Of a stretch of 36,788 nt of DNA, positions 1 through 8,679 are shown one piece after another. The stretch comes from Candidatus Peribacteria bacterium (GTDB taxonomy: Bacteria; Patescibacteriota; Gracilibacteria; UBA1369; UBA12463). The translations under genes were made by a program, and so were the position numbers. Each line of letters begins with the position of its first letter. Position 1 is the first letter of the stretch. The notes beneath the pieces were generated by a model. That model did not search any database. It saw nothing but the letters and a program-made list of their open reading frames with translations, and was not told where the DNA came from. The DNA lies in contig CALREA010000009.1 of NCBI GenBank assembly GCA_943355055.1, positions 1 to 36,788 of the forward strand. The letters run 5' to 3'.

Positions 1-191
1 GATTTTTTCTTTTGTCCGATAACGAGACCTTTTTCGAGAAGCATTTCAAGAATGTCGTAGGTGGTCGTGCGATTGATGTTCGCCTTTTTTGCAATGGTTG
101 ATACCGGGGAGGAGATACCGAGCGCGATGAGCGCGAGGTAGATGGATGCTTCTTTTTGCGATAGTCCGAGCCTGAGAAGTTGAGCGAGCAT
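1..191 (-). CDS. TrmB-family winged-helix transcriptional regulator (N-terminal fragment)
   Basis: The first 63 codons of a minus-strand gene that runs off the left edge; the start is the ATG whose first base is 191. The peptide begins MLAQLLRLGLSQKEASIYLA and continues with SPVSTIAKKANINRTTTYDI and LEKGLVIGQKKK. This is the TrmB/HTH_34 winged-helix signature: a tetra-helical start (LGLS..EA.IYLALL..G), a recognition helix with NRTTTYD and a wing start. Members bind operator DNA, often with a sugar- or metabolite-binding C-terminal domain, which is not visible here. It is divergent from the Cys-rich protein gene with about 200 bp between them. Family assignment is good; the regulated target is unknown. 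Confidence 0.75.
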   Translation of the reverse strand, partial: MLAQLLRLGLSQKEASIYLALIALGISSPVSTIAKKANINRTTTYDILEMLLEKGLVIGQKKK

Positions 192-231
192 AATTGTGAT
201 GTTTATGATATTGAGGCTTGATGTGTGGGGA

Positions 232-258
232 ACGGAATCCTGCAATCTTCGCTTCCGT
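232..258. promoter_or_regulatory. Imperfect operator-like inverted repeat in the divergent region
   Basis: ACGGAA (232-237) and TTCCGT (253-258) form a perfect 6-bp inverted repeat with 15 bp between the arms. It lies in the 203-bp region between the TrmB-type gene and the Cys-rich protein gene. It could be an operator for the regulator, but short arms like these also occur by chance. Apart from this and the promoter at 361-388 I see nothing else in the gap. Confidence 0.2.
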
Positions 259-360
259 GTTGTGTGGAATTGTTTCGTCAGAATAAATAGTAATACGGTT
301 GTGAGGCTAATGTAAAGCAGAATTTATGAATAGCGCTTGTTTGTATTTACCAACAATAAA

Positions 361-388
361 TTGACAACTGTAGAAAAAGGCTCATTAT
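361..388 (+). promoter_or_regulatory. Sigma70-type promoter, predicted leaderless start at 395
   Basis: TTGACA (361-366), a 16-nt spacer and CATTAT (383-388) are followed by exactly six nucleotides and then the ATG at 395. Transcription would begin at or next to the start codon, so the mRNA would have no leader. There is no Shine-Dalgarno sequence in front of the gene. Confidence 0.55.
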
Positions 389-394
389 GCACGC

Positions 395-2071
395 ATGAAT
401 ACTCACTGCCAATCTTGCCAACAACCATTTGGAGTTACCGAACAGGAAATCAAATTTCTGGATAAAATTTCGCCTGTCATTGGTGGGAAGAAGTTCGCGA
501 TTCCCCAGCCGGTTGAGTGTCCTCAGTGTCGACTTATGACCAGAACGTCCCAGAGGAATGAGCAGAATATGTATCGTGGTGTCTCGGTTGCTTCCGGCAA
601 GCCACTCATCACTCTCTACTGCCCGGATACAGAATGGGGAAAGAAATATACCATCATGACTCATGAAGAATGGTGGAGCGATGATTGGGATGGACTTACG
701 TATGCCAAAGATTTTGATTTTTCCAGAACGTTTTTTGATCAGTTTCACGAGTTGTGTTTGGAAATTCCTCACGTGAACCTGATTCAACTTCAAAATGAAA
801 ACTCTCCCTATACCACCGGTACGGCATACTGCAAAAACTGCTATCTGATCAACTGTTCCGAGAATTGTGAAGACTGTCTCTATGGAAAATTGATTCAAAA
901 TTCCCGTGATGTCATTGACTCGGATTATGTATACGATTCCGAGATGCTGTACGAGTGTTTCAATGTTAAGAACTGCCATAATTGTATCTATGTTTCTTAT
1001 TCTCAAAACTCGTTCGATTGCGGTTTTTCTGAAAATCTCAAGGGATGCAAAAACTGTTTTCTCTCAACTAATTTGAACAATCAGGAATATCGCTTCATGA
1101 ATGAACGCGTAACTCCTGAGATTTATTCGCAGAAGGTTGCGGAATTTCTTGGATCACGAGAAAGTGTCGCGAAAGCCAATGAAATCCTCAAAGCGTTGCG
1201 AGTGAAGCGCATCCGTAAGTACTCCAATATGATGAACTGCGAAGATTCAACAGGGGATTTTCTTACGAACTCACAAAATTGTACGGACTGTTACGACGTA
1301 AATGATAGTCAGGATTGTAAGTACGTCAACGTCGGAGTGAACGTGAAAGATCTCGTGGACTGCTCGAATATGTACCTGAAACCGGAGCTGAATTACCAGG
1401 TGATGGGTACGATTGAAACCTATAATGTTATTTTTTCAATCTATGTTTTCCACAGTCAAAATGTAATGTATAGCGAGTTCTGCTTCAATTCATCAAACCT
1501 GTTTGGCTGCAGCGGCTTGCGAAAAAAGCAGTATTGTATTTTCAACAAGCAGTATACGAAGGAGGAGTATGAAGTATTGGTACCTCGATTGATTGAATAC
1601 ATGAAGTCGACCGGCGAGTGGGGAAAAATGTTTCCTGCGTGGATGTCACCGTTTGGATATAACGAGAGCGTCGCGTATGATTATGTGCCGCTGACGCTAG
1701 AAGAGGCTCTCGCGCGAGGTATGCACTGGAAAGATCGCGATCAGCGCGATTACCTGCCTCAGACCTATGTTGTACCAAATGCGATTGGTGAAGTTACGAA
1801 TGATATCTTGAAGGAAACACTCGCGTGTGAAAAATGCGGGAAGAACTATCGAATAATTTTGAAGGAGCTGCTGAAATTGAAGGAAGCACAACTACCGATA
1901 CCAACGAAGTGTCCAGAGTGTCGTCATGCAGCACGTATGGAGCTGCGCAATCCCCCAAAGTTATATACTCGCCCATGCATGAAATGTGAGACTAACATTG
2001 AAACTACCTTTGCTGAGGGGCGTCCAGAAATCGTATACTGTGAGAAGTGCTATCTGGATGCGGTGTATTAG
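395..2071 (+). CDS. Cys-rich repeat protein with zinc-ribbon-like ends (unknown function)
   Basis: A 558-residue protein with about 33 cysteines. The N-terminus has CQSC (5-8) and CPQC, a probable zinc-binding pair. The middle (about 140-390) is a run of roughly 20-residue units with N-C-x-x-C motifs (YCKNC, NCEDC, NCHNC, GCKNC, NCTDC), a spacing suggestive of a right-handed beta-helix with stacked Cys/Asn ladders. The C-terminus carries three more pairs: CEKC, CPEC, CMKC, plus a final CEKC. The segment around SPFGYNESVAYDY is one I associate with hypothetical proteins common in CPR genomes, but I know of no assigned function. No signal peptide is visible, so it is probably cytosolic. Metal or nucleic-acid binding is inference. 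The start fits the promoter just upstream. Confidence 0.8.
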   Translation: MNTHCQSCQQPFGVTEQEIKFLDKISPVIGGKKFAIPQPVECPQCRLMTRTSQRNEQNMYRGVSVASGKPLITLYCPDTEWGKKYTIMTHEEWWSDDWDGLTYAKDFDFSRTFFDQFHELCLEIPHVNLIQLQNENSPYTTGTAYCKNCYLINCSENCEDCLYGKLIQNSRDVIDSDYVYDSEMLYECFNVKNCHNCIYVSYSQNSFDCGFSENLKGCKNCFLSTNLNNQEYRFMNERVTPEIYSQKVAEFLGSRESVAKANEILKALRVKRIRKYSNMMNCEDSTGDFLTNSQNCTDCYDVNDSQDCKYVNVGVNVKDLVDCSNMYLKPELNYQVMGTIETYNVIFSIYVFHSQNVMYSEFCFNSSNLFGCSGLRKKQYCIFNKQYTKEEYEVLVPRLIEYMKSTGEWGKMFPAWMSPFGYNESVAYDYVPLTLEEALARGMHWKDRDQRDYLPQTYVVPNAIGEVTNDILKETLACEKCGKNYRIILKELLKLKEAQLPIPTKCPECRHAARMELRNPPKLYTRPCMKCETNIETTFAEGRPEIVYCEKCYLDAVY

Positions 2072-2090
2072 GTCGCAATAATGCTTCATG

Positions 2091-2119
2091 TTGTATTTAT
2101 TCCGTGTTTGGCTTAGACT
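2091..2119 (+). promoter_or_regulatory. Promoter of the secreted Lys-rich protein gene
   Basis: TTGTAT (2091-2096), a 17-nt spacer and TAGACT (2114-2119). Transcription would start near 2126, giving a leader of about 20 nt before the ATG at 2145, with no Shine-Dalgarno sequence in it. The promoter supports 2145 rather than the upstream in-frame start at 2088. Confidence 0.4.
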
Positions 2120-2144
2120 TTTCGTATTCCCTCACTTTATTTTT

Positions 2145-3266
2145 ATGAAACGAAAAATCATTGCCTTGCTGGTTGCCATATCCATGACGCTTGTTTCTGC
2201 GCAGACCGTTTTTGCCGGACCGAAAAAGAAGCTTACTCAAGAGGAAATTACGAAGAAGATGCAAACGGCAAAGTTGAATAGTGGGAAAGCGATTTTTATT
2301 GATCCCGCGGTTCTTGCCACGATGGAAGCACTTCCGAAAGTGAACACTCAGCCGGATCCGATGAATTTGCAAAAAAATAAACCGGGTGAAGCGAAGAAGA
2401 GTACCAAACAGCGGCTCAATGATATAAAGGCCGCAAATCAGCTCAAAGAAGCGGCTAAAATTGAAGTTGAGAAAAAATCCAGAGAAGCGGCGCTTCAACT
2501 TGTTCAAATCGGCGAGCAGAAACTTCCGAAAGAGTTGTATGATCTTTATACCGGGACGACGTTTGCCAATACCGCACAAGATGCCATTCGCGATATCAAT
2601 GCCATGGTTAGTAGTGGTGGAACATCGCTTTCAAATACCGTACTTGAGGGCAAACTTCAGCCCTTATTTGATACCGCCGCGAAAGACAGTAGTGATTTTG
2701 CCGCAGGACTGATCAAGAAATATTCCGTTGAGAGTCTTGTCAATATCGCCATCACCAGACCGGAAAGTCTGAAAGACGTAAAGGAAGCTATGAAGCATGA
2801 AATGGAGGAGTATGCCAAACAAGAGCTGAACAAACTTGCCAATCAAGTCGTAGCCCAAATTTTCCCCGAACTCGCCATTGTCACGCTGGACTTCACCGAT
2901 CTTAACCGTAAAAATCTCAAGGCATCACTACGAAGCATGGCTGTTAACGCCCTGTCACAGAGCTATCTCGGTCCGGGATATGTAGCATTGTATATCGCCT
3001 TTGAAATGCTCTTCCCGAAAGAAGCGGCGAAAGTCCACGCCGAACTTCGAAGGTTCGACAAGAATTATATACGTCCCTATACCGACGCGTATCAGGATCT
3101 CATCAGTACCTCGGTTGAAAAATATATCGCCGAGGTGAAACGGGTTGGAAAGCGTGTCGATAAAGAGATAAAAAGAGAAGCCGAGGATGTGAAAAAAGAA
3201 GTGAAGCGTGTTGAAAAGAAGGCCAGCAAGGCTGTCAAGAAGTTGAAGAAAAAGTTGAAGTTCTAG
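2145..3266 (+). CDS. Secreted helical, Lys-rich protein of unknown function
   Basis: 373 residues from the ATG at 2145. This start gives a classic signal peptide, MKRKIIALLVAISMTLVSAQ followed by TVFA and a likely cleavage before GPKKK; the alternative start at 2088 would add a meaningless hydrophobic stretch. The mature protein is mostly predicted helix (long Glu/Lys/Ala-rich stretches). It ends in a strongly basic amphipathic tail (about 340-373) of repeated K-R-V-[GD]-K-like units that could form a coiled coil or bind an acidic wall polymer. I do not recognise a family. It is convergent with the VirD4-like gene, 36 bp away, and ends in TAG. Confidence 0.7.
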   Translation: MKRKIIALLVAISMTLVSAQTVFAGPKKKLTQEEITKKMQTAKLNSGKAIFIDPAVLATMEALPKVNTQPDPMNLQKNKPGEAKKSTKQRLNDIKAANQLKEAAKIEVEKKSREAALQLVQIGEQKLPKELYDLYTGTTFANTAQDAIRDINAMVSSGGTSLSNTVLEGKLQPLFDTAAKDSSDFAAGLIKKYSVESLVNIAITRPESLKDVKEAMKHEMEEYAKQELNKLANQVVAQIFPELAIVTLDFTDLNRKNLKASLRSMAVNALSQSYLGPGYVALYIAFEMLFPKEAAKVHAELRRFDKNYIRPYTDAYQDLISTSVEKYIAEVKRVGKRVDKEIKREAEDVKKEVKRVEKKASKAVKKLKKKLKF

Positions 3267-3302
3267 ATCCTGAGAACGTAGAAAACGCTTGCTTCGTTCA
3301 CG

Positions 3303-5552
3303 TCAAATCATCGGCTCTTCGAATTTTTCTTCGCCGGAGGCGGCGATTTCTTCGGGGGCGGGAGGGGCCGAGGCGGACTCGTCCCATTTGGCCAGAACCA
3401 TGTCGACTTCTTTGCGGGGGAGGCAGTATTTGGCGCGCGAGGCGTCGATGATTTCTTTGGTGAGGTCGTCGGTGACGGGTGGCACGCTCAATGTACGACC
3501 GGAGAACGCCTCGCGCAGCTCACCATTGACGGACATTTTTGTGTAAAATTCTCGCACTCCAAGGTTAATGATATCGCGGACTTTGAAGACTGGCGTGTAC
3601 TCACCTTCGAGAACGGCCGCATCCTCAGCACCTACACGGAAGCTCACCATTGATCCCACGTTACCGAATACCGTCTTGCGGACGACGTCGTTGAGCTGGC
3701 CCATATACTGGTGGGCGATTGTGAGATTGAGACGATATTTACGAGCCTCAGAGAGAATTTCCGCGAAGGTATCGGTGGCGAAGTTCTGAAACTCATCAAC
3801 GTAGAAGTAGAAATCTTCACGTTTTTCTTCGAGCATATCCGCGCGACTCATAGCCGCCTGAAATAACTTTGTAATTACCATCGATCCGATCAATCCGGAA
3901 TTTTCCTCACCGAGGAGACCTTTTGAGACCTTCATGAGAAGAATCTTTTTCTTATCCATCACGTCACGCAGACTGAATTTTGTTTTTGGCTGACCGATAA
4001 TATTACGAATCATGTTCGTGGAAATCAGCTGACCTACTTTGTTGAGGAGGGGAGTAATGGCTTCGGAATCGAACTTTTCGGACCACGCGGCAAACTCGGA
4101 AACCCAGAAACTTTTTACGGTGGTATCCTGAATACGTGAGACGATTTTTTGTCGATAATTTTTGTCGGTGAGCATTTTCTGAATGGAAACGACTGTTGTA
4201 TTCGGACTATCGAGAAGCGCGAGTGTCGTATAGCGAAGTACATGCTCGAGACGGTAGGTCCAGTTGTCGCCGAATACTTTTTTAAAAATGTTAAGAAAGC
4301 CGGTTGTCACCTGCATTTTATAGGCATCGTCTACGCTTTCCATGGGATTGAAGGCGATCGGAAATTCCGTATCAGCGGGATCAAAAAGAATGACATCGTC
4401 GATACGCTCTTTCGGAATATATCGCATGATATTGTCGATGAGATCGCCGTGGGGGTCGAGAACTCCAAAACCTTTTCCATTTTTAATATCATCAATAATG
4501 AGAAGCTCAAGGAGCTTCGATTTACCGGAACCGGACTTACCGACGGTATAGAGATGACGACGACGATCATCACGTTTAATACCAAACGGTACGAAGTTGT
4601 TATGATAGTTTGTTACGCCAAACCCGGATACTTCCGGCTCGCCAATTCTAGGAAGATCCTGTGGCGGATCGGCTTTGCGGGCTTGTACGTGCACGATATG
4701 AGGAACAAAATCGGCGTTTGGGAGGTGATACAATGTTGCAATTTCTTTGGTACTCGCAACGAATGGCGTGCCATGCAGTCTCAACTTATAATCACGCAGA
4801 AATTTTTTAATATCATGCGCGTGATGCGCGTGAAACTCATTCACATCACTGTCGTTGAACTGGTAAAACGAATTAATAACCGCTTCGATTTTCCTGTCTG
4901 CTTCTTCATGCGTCGGCGCGATATAGGCACAGCGAATACTGATTCTAAATGGCTTCTCCGCGTCCTTATCATGGGCTTTGTGATGCCTCATTTCATTGAT
5001 GGCCTTTCTGCCTCCGGTGCGAAAACGATCCTTGATAGAGAAAAAATGATGCACGGCCGCGAATCGATAGCGCCAGTTTCTCAGGAAAAAGAATGATGCC
5101 GTATCCGGAAGCGGCTCAGTAATGATCTGAATCCACACCTGGTCGTTGGCGGAAATTTTTGAAATAACGGAAAAAAGTCGTGACATACTGTCCTCTCCGA
5201 ACTCGTCGTATGTTTTAATCGGATATACATCGCTATGATGGAGGCTGACTTCCGCCCCGGCGATGGCCATCTGATCAGGGATAAATCGCTTGGTATAATC
5301 TTCCGTCTCCTGAATCTCCGCATCCGGATACGTCGCATAAATGAGCGACTCTATCGTCTCCTTGAGCGTCTCCTCAACGGCAATATAAAAGTATGCATAC
5401 TGGGCGTGCCCATAATACTCAAATGAAAATCGTCGACTGACGATCGTGTTTCTGAGATTGAGGAGCAGCCCCTGGAACTTGCTTTCCCATTTTTGCCCCT
5501 CCTCGATGGAGCCCTGTGGAACGATAATGTGGAGAAATCTGAGTTTTGCCAT
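3303..5552 (-). CDS. VirD4/TraG-like DNA-translocating ATPase
   Basis: A 749-residue cytosolic P-loop ATPase. Walker A is GKSGSGKS (338-345), followed by the LDPHGDLI segment (365-372) characteristic of the VirD4/TraG/HerA group. Walker B is FYFYVDEF (581-588), followed by the sensor-like TIAHQYMGQL segment (611-620). The N-terminal 300 residues form a separate domain with no transmembrane helices, unlike classical VirD4, which has an N-terminal membrane anchor. Family members couple ATP hydrolysis to moving DNA or proteins through type IV secretion or pilus machines. No other secretion gene lies in the window, so the partner is not evident. A consensus sigma70 promoter lies upstream. The ribbon-helix-helix gene is divergent from it and could be a partner (inference). 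Confidence 0.88.
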   Translation of the reverse strand: MAKLRFLHIIVPQGSIEEGQKWESKFQGLLLNLRNTIVSRRFSFEYYGHAQYAYFYIAVEETLKETIESLIYATYPDAEIQETEDYTKRFIPDQMAIAGAEVSLHHSDVYPIKTYDEFGEDSMSRLFSVISKISANDQVWIQIITEPLPDTASFFFLRNWRYRFAAVHHFFSIKDRFRTGGRKAINEMRHHKAHDKDAEKPFRISIRCAYIAPTHEEADRKIEAVINSFYQFNDSDVNEFHAHHAHDIKKFLRDYKLRLHGTPFVASTKEIATLYHLPNADFVPHIVHVQARKADPPQDLPRIGEPEVSGFGVTNYHNNFVPFGIKRDDRRRHLYTVGKSGSGKSKLLELLIIDDIKNGKGFGVLDPHGDLIDNIMRYIPKERIDDVILFDPADTEFPIAFNPMESVDDAYKMQVTTGFLNIFKKVFGDNWTYRLEHVLRYTTLALLDSPNTTVVSIQKMLTDKNYRQKIVSRIQDTTVKSFWVSEFAAWSEKFDSEAITPLLNKVGQLISTNMIRNIIGQPKTKFSLRDVMDKKKILLMKVSKGLLGEENSGLIGSMVITKLFQAAMSRADMLEEKREDFYFYVDEFQNFATDTFAEILSEARKYRLNLTIAHQYMGQLNDVVRKTVFGNVGSMVSFRVGAEDAAVLEGEYTPVFKVRDIINLGVREFYTKMSVNGELREAFSGRTLSVPPVTDDLTKEIIDASRAKYCLPRKEVDMVLAKWDESASAPPAPEEIAASGEEKFEEPMI

Positions 5553-5618
5553 GAGCGTGGATTTGATGTGTCGAAACGTGCCAGAGAGCGTGTCGGAGGT
5601 CGCAACTTTTCTCTCTTA

Positions 5619-5647
5619 ATTATACCGTTTCATTGGCATAATGTCAA
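5619..5647 (-). promoter_or_regulatory. Perfect-consensus sigma70 promoter of the VirD4-like gene
   Basis: Read on the minus strand: TTGACA (5647-5642), a 17-nt spacer and TATAAT (5624-5619), both hexamers exact consensus. The start point would be near 5612, giving a leader of about 60 nt before the ATG at 5552. The leader has no clear Shine-Dalgarno motif. This is the best promoter in the window. Confidence 0.75.
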
Positions 5648-5743
5648 GCTGGTTAAAGCTGAATTTCGTCTTCCCTTTGGCTTTGGTGAGGGTATGATAA
5701 TGGTATGGATATATTTTTACCCTATTTTTACTAAGAATTCTAT

Positions 5744-6058
5744 ATGTCATCTATTTATTTCAAACTTAATGAGATTCAAGAAAATGAGCTACAGGCGCTA
5801 ATGGCAAAAGAGGGCTTTACGAGTAGAGCCGGCTTTTTCCGTTTTCTTATAAAATTTTACAAGTATCATCAGTCACCATCAGCATCCCAAGATCTATTAT
5901 CTACTCCTTCGCTGCGTCCTGCTGAAATAGCACGCGTACCACAGGCCGTCACGCCACCGGATGATTCCCATCTTTCCCCTGAAAAACAAAGACTTCTCAA
6001 TGATCCTCGCATTTTTGACGAGGAAGTTAAGCAGTTCATTCGCGAGATGGAGGAGTAA
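5744..6058 (+). CDS. Small ribbon-helix-helix (Arc/MetJ-type) DNA-binding protein
   Basis: 104 residues. The first 45 read as a short beta strand (SSIYFKLNE) followed by two helices (IQENELQALMAKEGFTSRAG and FFRFLIKFYKYH). This is the ribbon-helix-helix layout, where the dimeric strand contacts DNA; the turn between helices is GFTSR. The rest is a Pro/Ser-rich linker and an acidic helix (about 75-104) that may bind a partner, as in antitoxins or relaxosome accessory proteins. No toxin gene follows. It is divergent from the VirD4-like gene and ends one base before the yifB stop codon on the other strand. TAAGAA lies six nucleotides before the ATG, a weak leaderless -10 candidate. Confidence 0.6.
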   Translation: MSSIYFKLNEIQENELQALMAKEGFTSRAGFFRFLIKFYKYHQSPSASQDLLSTPSLRPAEIARVPQAVTPPDDSHLSPEKQRLLNDPRIFDEEVKQFIREMEE

Positions 6059-6059
6059 G

Positions 6060-7619
6060 CTAATCAACCCGGAATTGGAGCGCTCGCATGAGGTGATCGG
6101 AGGTGACGGGAGAGCCAAGCGTGGCACCTACCTCCATGTCGGCAATGGTGCGGGCGAGCTTGATGAGCCGATGAATAGCACGAGGGGAGAGATGAAATTT
6201 CTTAATAGCATCGGCGAATTTTTTCTGTGTAACTCGGTCGAGTGGGCAGAGGGTACTCATGAGTCTTGAAGGAATATCGCTGTTTGCATAAAGGTGGTGC
6301 CCGTCGATTTGATACGAGCGGAAACGTTCGTACTGCAATGTTCTTGCTTGTACTATCGATCTCATCATTTTCAGGATTTCATGTTCTTTTTCTTCGGTGT
6401 TATTTTCTTCTGAGGATTCCCGAATCATCTCCGCAGGATCTATGGATTCCATTTGCACCCGTAGGTCGATCCGATCGAGAATGGGGCCGGAAATACGAGA
6501 CTGGTACTGCTTAATCCGATGGGGAAGGCAGGTACATCGTCCGCCCTGCAAAAGCCCGCATGGACATGGATTCGCGGTAGCGAGGAGAATGGCGTTTGCC
6601 GGATAGGTGATACTGCCGCTAGCACGATGAATCGTGATCTTTTTTTCTTCCAGTGGCTGCCTGAGACTCTCCAATACATCGCGTGAAAATTCGGGAAGCT
6701 CATCTAGGACCAGCACTCCGTGATGGGCGAGCGAGATCTCCCCCACTGTGAGACTAGAGGTGCCACCAATGATGGCTGCGACTGATGTCGTATGATGGAG
6801 CTCTCTGACCGGACGATGATGGTGCGCGAGAAGGCCGCTTGCCGTAATGGTGCTTGTGTTTTTGAGCGAATGAATGGCTGCCACCTCAATAAACTCCTCA
6901 TGAGAGAGTGGCGGAAGGAGCGCGGCCATCGCATGGGCGAGTAGTGTTTTTCCCACACCGGGAGGACCACTGAGTAGAATGTTGTGATGTCCCGCGGCGG
7001 CAATCGCGAGGGCGTGTTTTGCCGCCTCCTGTCCGATAATTCCCTTGAATGGATCACTGAATGAGCGTACTTCGCTCAACGAGTCCGTGGTGCGATATGG
7101 TTTTATTGTTGTCGTATCCGCAAGAAATTCAACCACTTGCTTGAGCGAGGTGACTCCAATAATGTCTGCTCCCTGAATAATGGCCGCATCCTCTGCATTT
7201 TCCAGCGGCATAATGATTCGTCGGATGCCACATTTTTTCGCAAATATCATCAGGGGAATTATTCCGGGGATCGGACGCAGGTCGCCCGTTAACGTCAGCT
7301 CGCCGACGAGCCAGGTGTTGTTCGTGATGGATGTAATCTGTTTTGAGGCGGCGAGGATGCCGATAGCGATGGGAAGATCGAATGCCGGCCCGTGTTTCCG
7401 CAGTCCCGATGGGGCGAGGTTGACCGTTTTGCGGTGCGCAGGGAAGTTGTAGCCGCTATTTTTGATAGCGGAACGTACGCGTTCCCGCGACTCCAGAACG
7501 GCCGTATCTGCCAGGCCGACAATGTTGAAAGCCGGTAATCCGGAGCTAATATCAACCTCGACCTGAATGATCCTGCCTTCTAGTCCAACCGTAGATGCTG
7601 TGGTAATACTGACCGGCAT
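6060..7619 (-). CDS. yifB: YifB/ComM-family Mg-chelatase-like AAA+ ATPase
   Basis: 519 residues from the ATG at 7619, which gives the family-typical start MPVSITTASTVGLEGRIIQV; the longer frame to 7637 adds six residues with no homology value. Domains: an N-terminal S5-like fold (1-170, with GLPAFNIVGLADTAVLESRE and APSGLRKHGPAFDLPIA), an AAA+ core with Walker A GPPGVGKT (218-225), Walker B VLVLDELPEF and the zinc-like motif CPCGLLQGGRCTC, and a C-terminal Mg_chelatase_C helical domain ending in RALQFR. ComM, the best-studied member, is a helicase promoting branch migration in natural transformation. It is downstream of the PEGA gene on the same strand (88 bp) and convergent with the RHH gene. 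Confidence 0.93.
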   Translation of the reverse strand: MPVSITTASTVGLEGRIIQVEVDISSGLPAFNIVGLADTAVLESRERVRSAIKNSGYNFPAHRKTVNLAPSGLRKHGPAFDLPIAIGILAASKQITSITNNTWLVGELTLTGDLRPIPGIIPLMIFAKKCGIRRIIMPLENAEDAAIIQGADIIGVTSLKQVVEFLADTTTIKPYRTTDSLSEVRSFSDPFKGIIGQEAAKHALAIAAAGHHNILLSGPPGVGKTLLAHAMAALLPPLSHEEFIEVAAIHSLKNTSTITASGLLAHHHRPVRELHHTTSVAAIIGGTSSLTVGEISLAHHGVLVLDELPEFSRDVLESLRQPLEEKKITIHRASGSITYPANAILLATANPCPCGLLQGGRCTCLPHRIKQYQSRISGPILDRIDLRVQMESIDPAEMIRESSEENNTEEKEHEILKMMRSIVQARTLQYERFRSYQIDGHHLYANSDIPSRLMSTLCPLDRVTQKKFADAIKKFHLSPRAIHRLIKLARTIADMEVGATLGSPVTSDHLMRALQFRVD

Positions 7620-7707
7620 ATGCGACAACCATACCACCCGGTTCTAACAAAACGCTGAAAAAAATATGAATAATTGTTGTGATTTTTCTGACACGGTTCT
7701 GACATTT

Positions 7708-8679
7708 TTACAATTTCACTACATACGCTTTTTTCTTCCCCTGCACGTGCAATTCTTGCAGCTTTTCTTCGAGATAGATAAATTCAATGGTGTCATCTTC
7801 GCTATCCCATTTTCCGATCTGGTCCATTTTTTTGACTTGGATGGATCCGCTGCCATCATCAAGTTGCGCGCGGCTCAATGAATCCTCCACCCCTGAATGC
7901 TGAACCAAAAATAGTGTCGACTCTCCGCCCCAGATAATTGTTTTTTCCGTGAGACCCGCCGTGCTCATTTTTGCCGTCAATGCTCCATCGTTCGTTACTA
8001 CTCTCACCCCGTTTTCCAATATAATGAGTAGTGAAGAACCTGAGGGCGAGGGGATCATTCCGAGTACGGGCTCTTCTGTCGCAAATATCGCCTTCCTGCT
8101 TTTTTCCTTTACATTGACCCTGTATATTGATGTTTCCGAGGTGCCATCAGCGATGCGATCACTTGACAATCTTTTGTCCGCGATCCATGCGAATCGGCTT
8201 AATTTGTCTGAAACTATGAATGGCGATGTGAATGGTCGCGCGAAATATACGATCGTTTCTTCATTTGAGGTGCCTGTTTTTTTTACTAAAGCTATTCTTC
8301 CTACTTTGTCTTCTCGGAGCGTGAATGGGTTTGCATTTTTCGGGAGCGTAAATGAAGCTTTCGGCTGACTTTCCACTGAGAGTACTCGCTGTAATACCGG
8401 CTTGAGCTCAATGCTTTTGCCCCGTTCGATCGTAATCTCGGCCAAAAAATTTGCGTATCCTTCTTTTGTAATTAACACATCGTGATTGCCGGATGCGAGC
8501 GAGAGAGCGCACTTTCCCGACGCACAATTCATCATATCCGAGGCGTCAAACATGAAGGCGAATGGGGCGGGTTCGATGATCGTGAGCGTCCCTGTATCTA
8601 TTCTTTTCCATATGCTACGTCCGACAAAAGTGAGAATAATAATTCCAATAATGATGAGTGAAATCTGACGTTTTGTCAT
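7708..8679 (-). CDS. Membrane-anchored PEGA-domain protein with beta-propeller-like C-terminus
   Basis: 323 residues. One N-terminal transmembrane helix (about 5-24, ISLIIIGIIILTFVG) anchors it, with the bulk outside the membrane. Residues about 30-95 resemble a PEGA domain (GTLTIIEPAPFAFMFD, SGNHDVLITKEGY), a beta-sandwich found on bacterial surface proteins. The rest (about 100-323) has repeated beta units such as LSRFAWIADKRL, GMIPSPSGSSLLIILENG and KTIIWGGESTLFLVQ that look like TolB/WD40 propeller blades. The start codon overlaps the stop of the YraN-like gene by one base (TAATG on the minus strand), so the two are likely translationally coupled. Specific role unknown. Confidence 0.72.
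   Translation of the reverse strand: MTKRQISLIIIGIIILTFVGRSIWKRIDTGTLTIIEPAPFAFMFDASDMMNCASGKCALSLASGNHDVLITKEGYANFLAEITIERGKSIELKPVLQRVLSVESQPKASFTLPKNANPFTLREDKVGRIALVKKTGTSNEETIVYFARPFTSPFIVSDKLSRFAWIADKRLSSDRIADGTSETSIYRVNVKEKSRKAIFATEEPVLGMIPSPSGSSLLIILENGVRVVTNDGALTAKMSTAGLTEKTIIWGGESTLFLVQHSGVEDSLSRAQLDDGSGSIQVKKMDQIGKWDSEDDTIEFIYLEEKLQELHVQGKKKAYVVKL

Noticed and set aside
347-1006. A 219-codon minus-strand frame over the Cys-rich protein gene.
   Set aside because: Antisense to a gene with clear repeated Cys motifs and a promoter; no domain recognised.
4149-5096. A 315-codon open frame on the plus strand.
   Set aside because: It is entirely antisense to the VirD4-like ATPase, whose motifs are intact, and its translation shows no recognisable domain.
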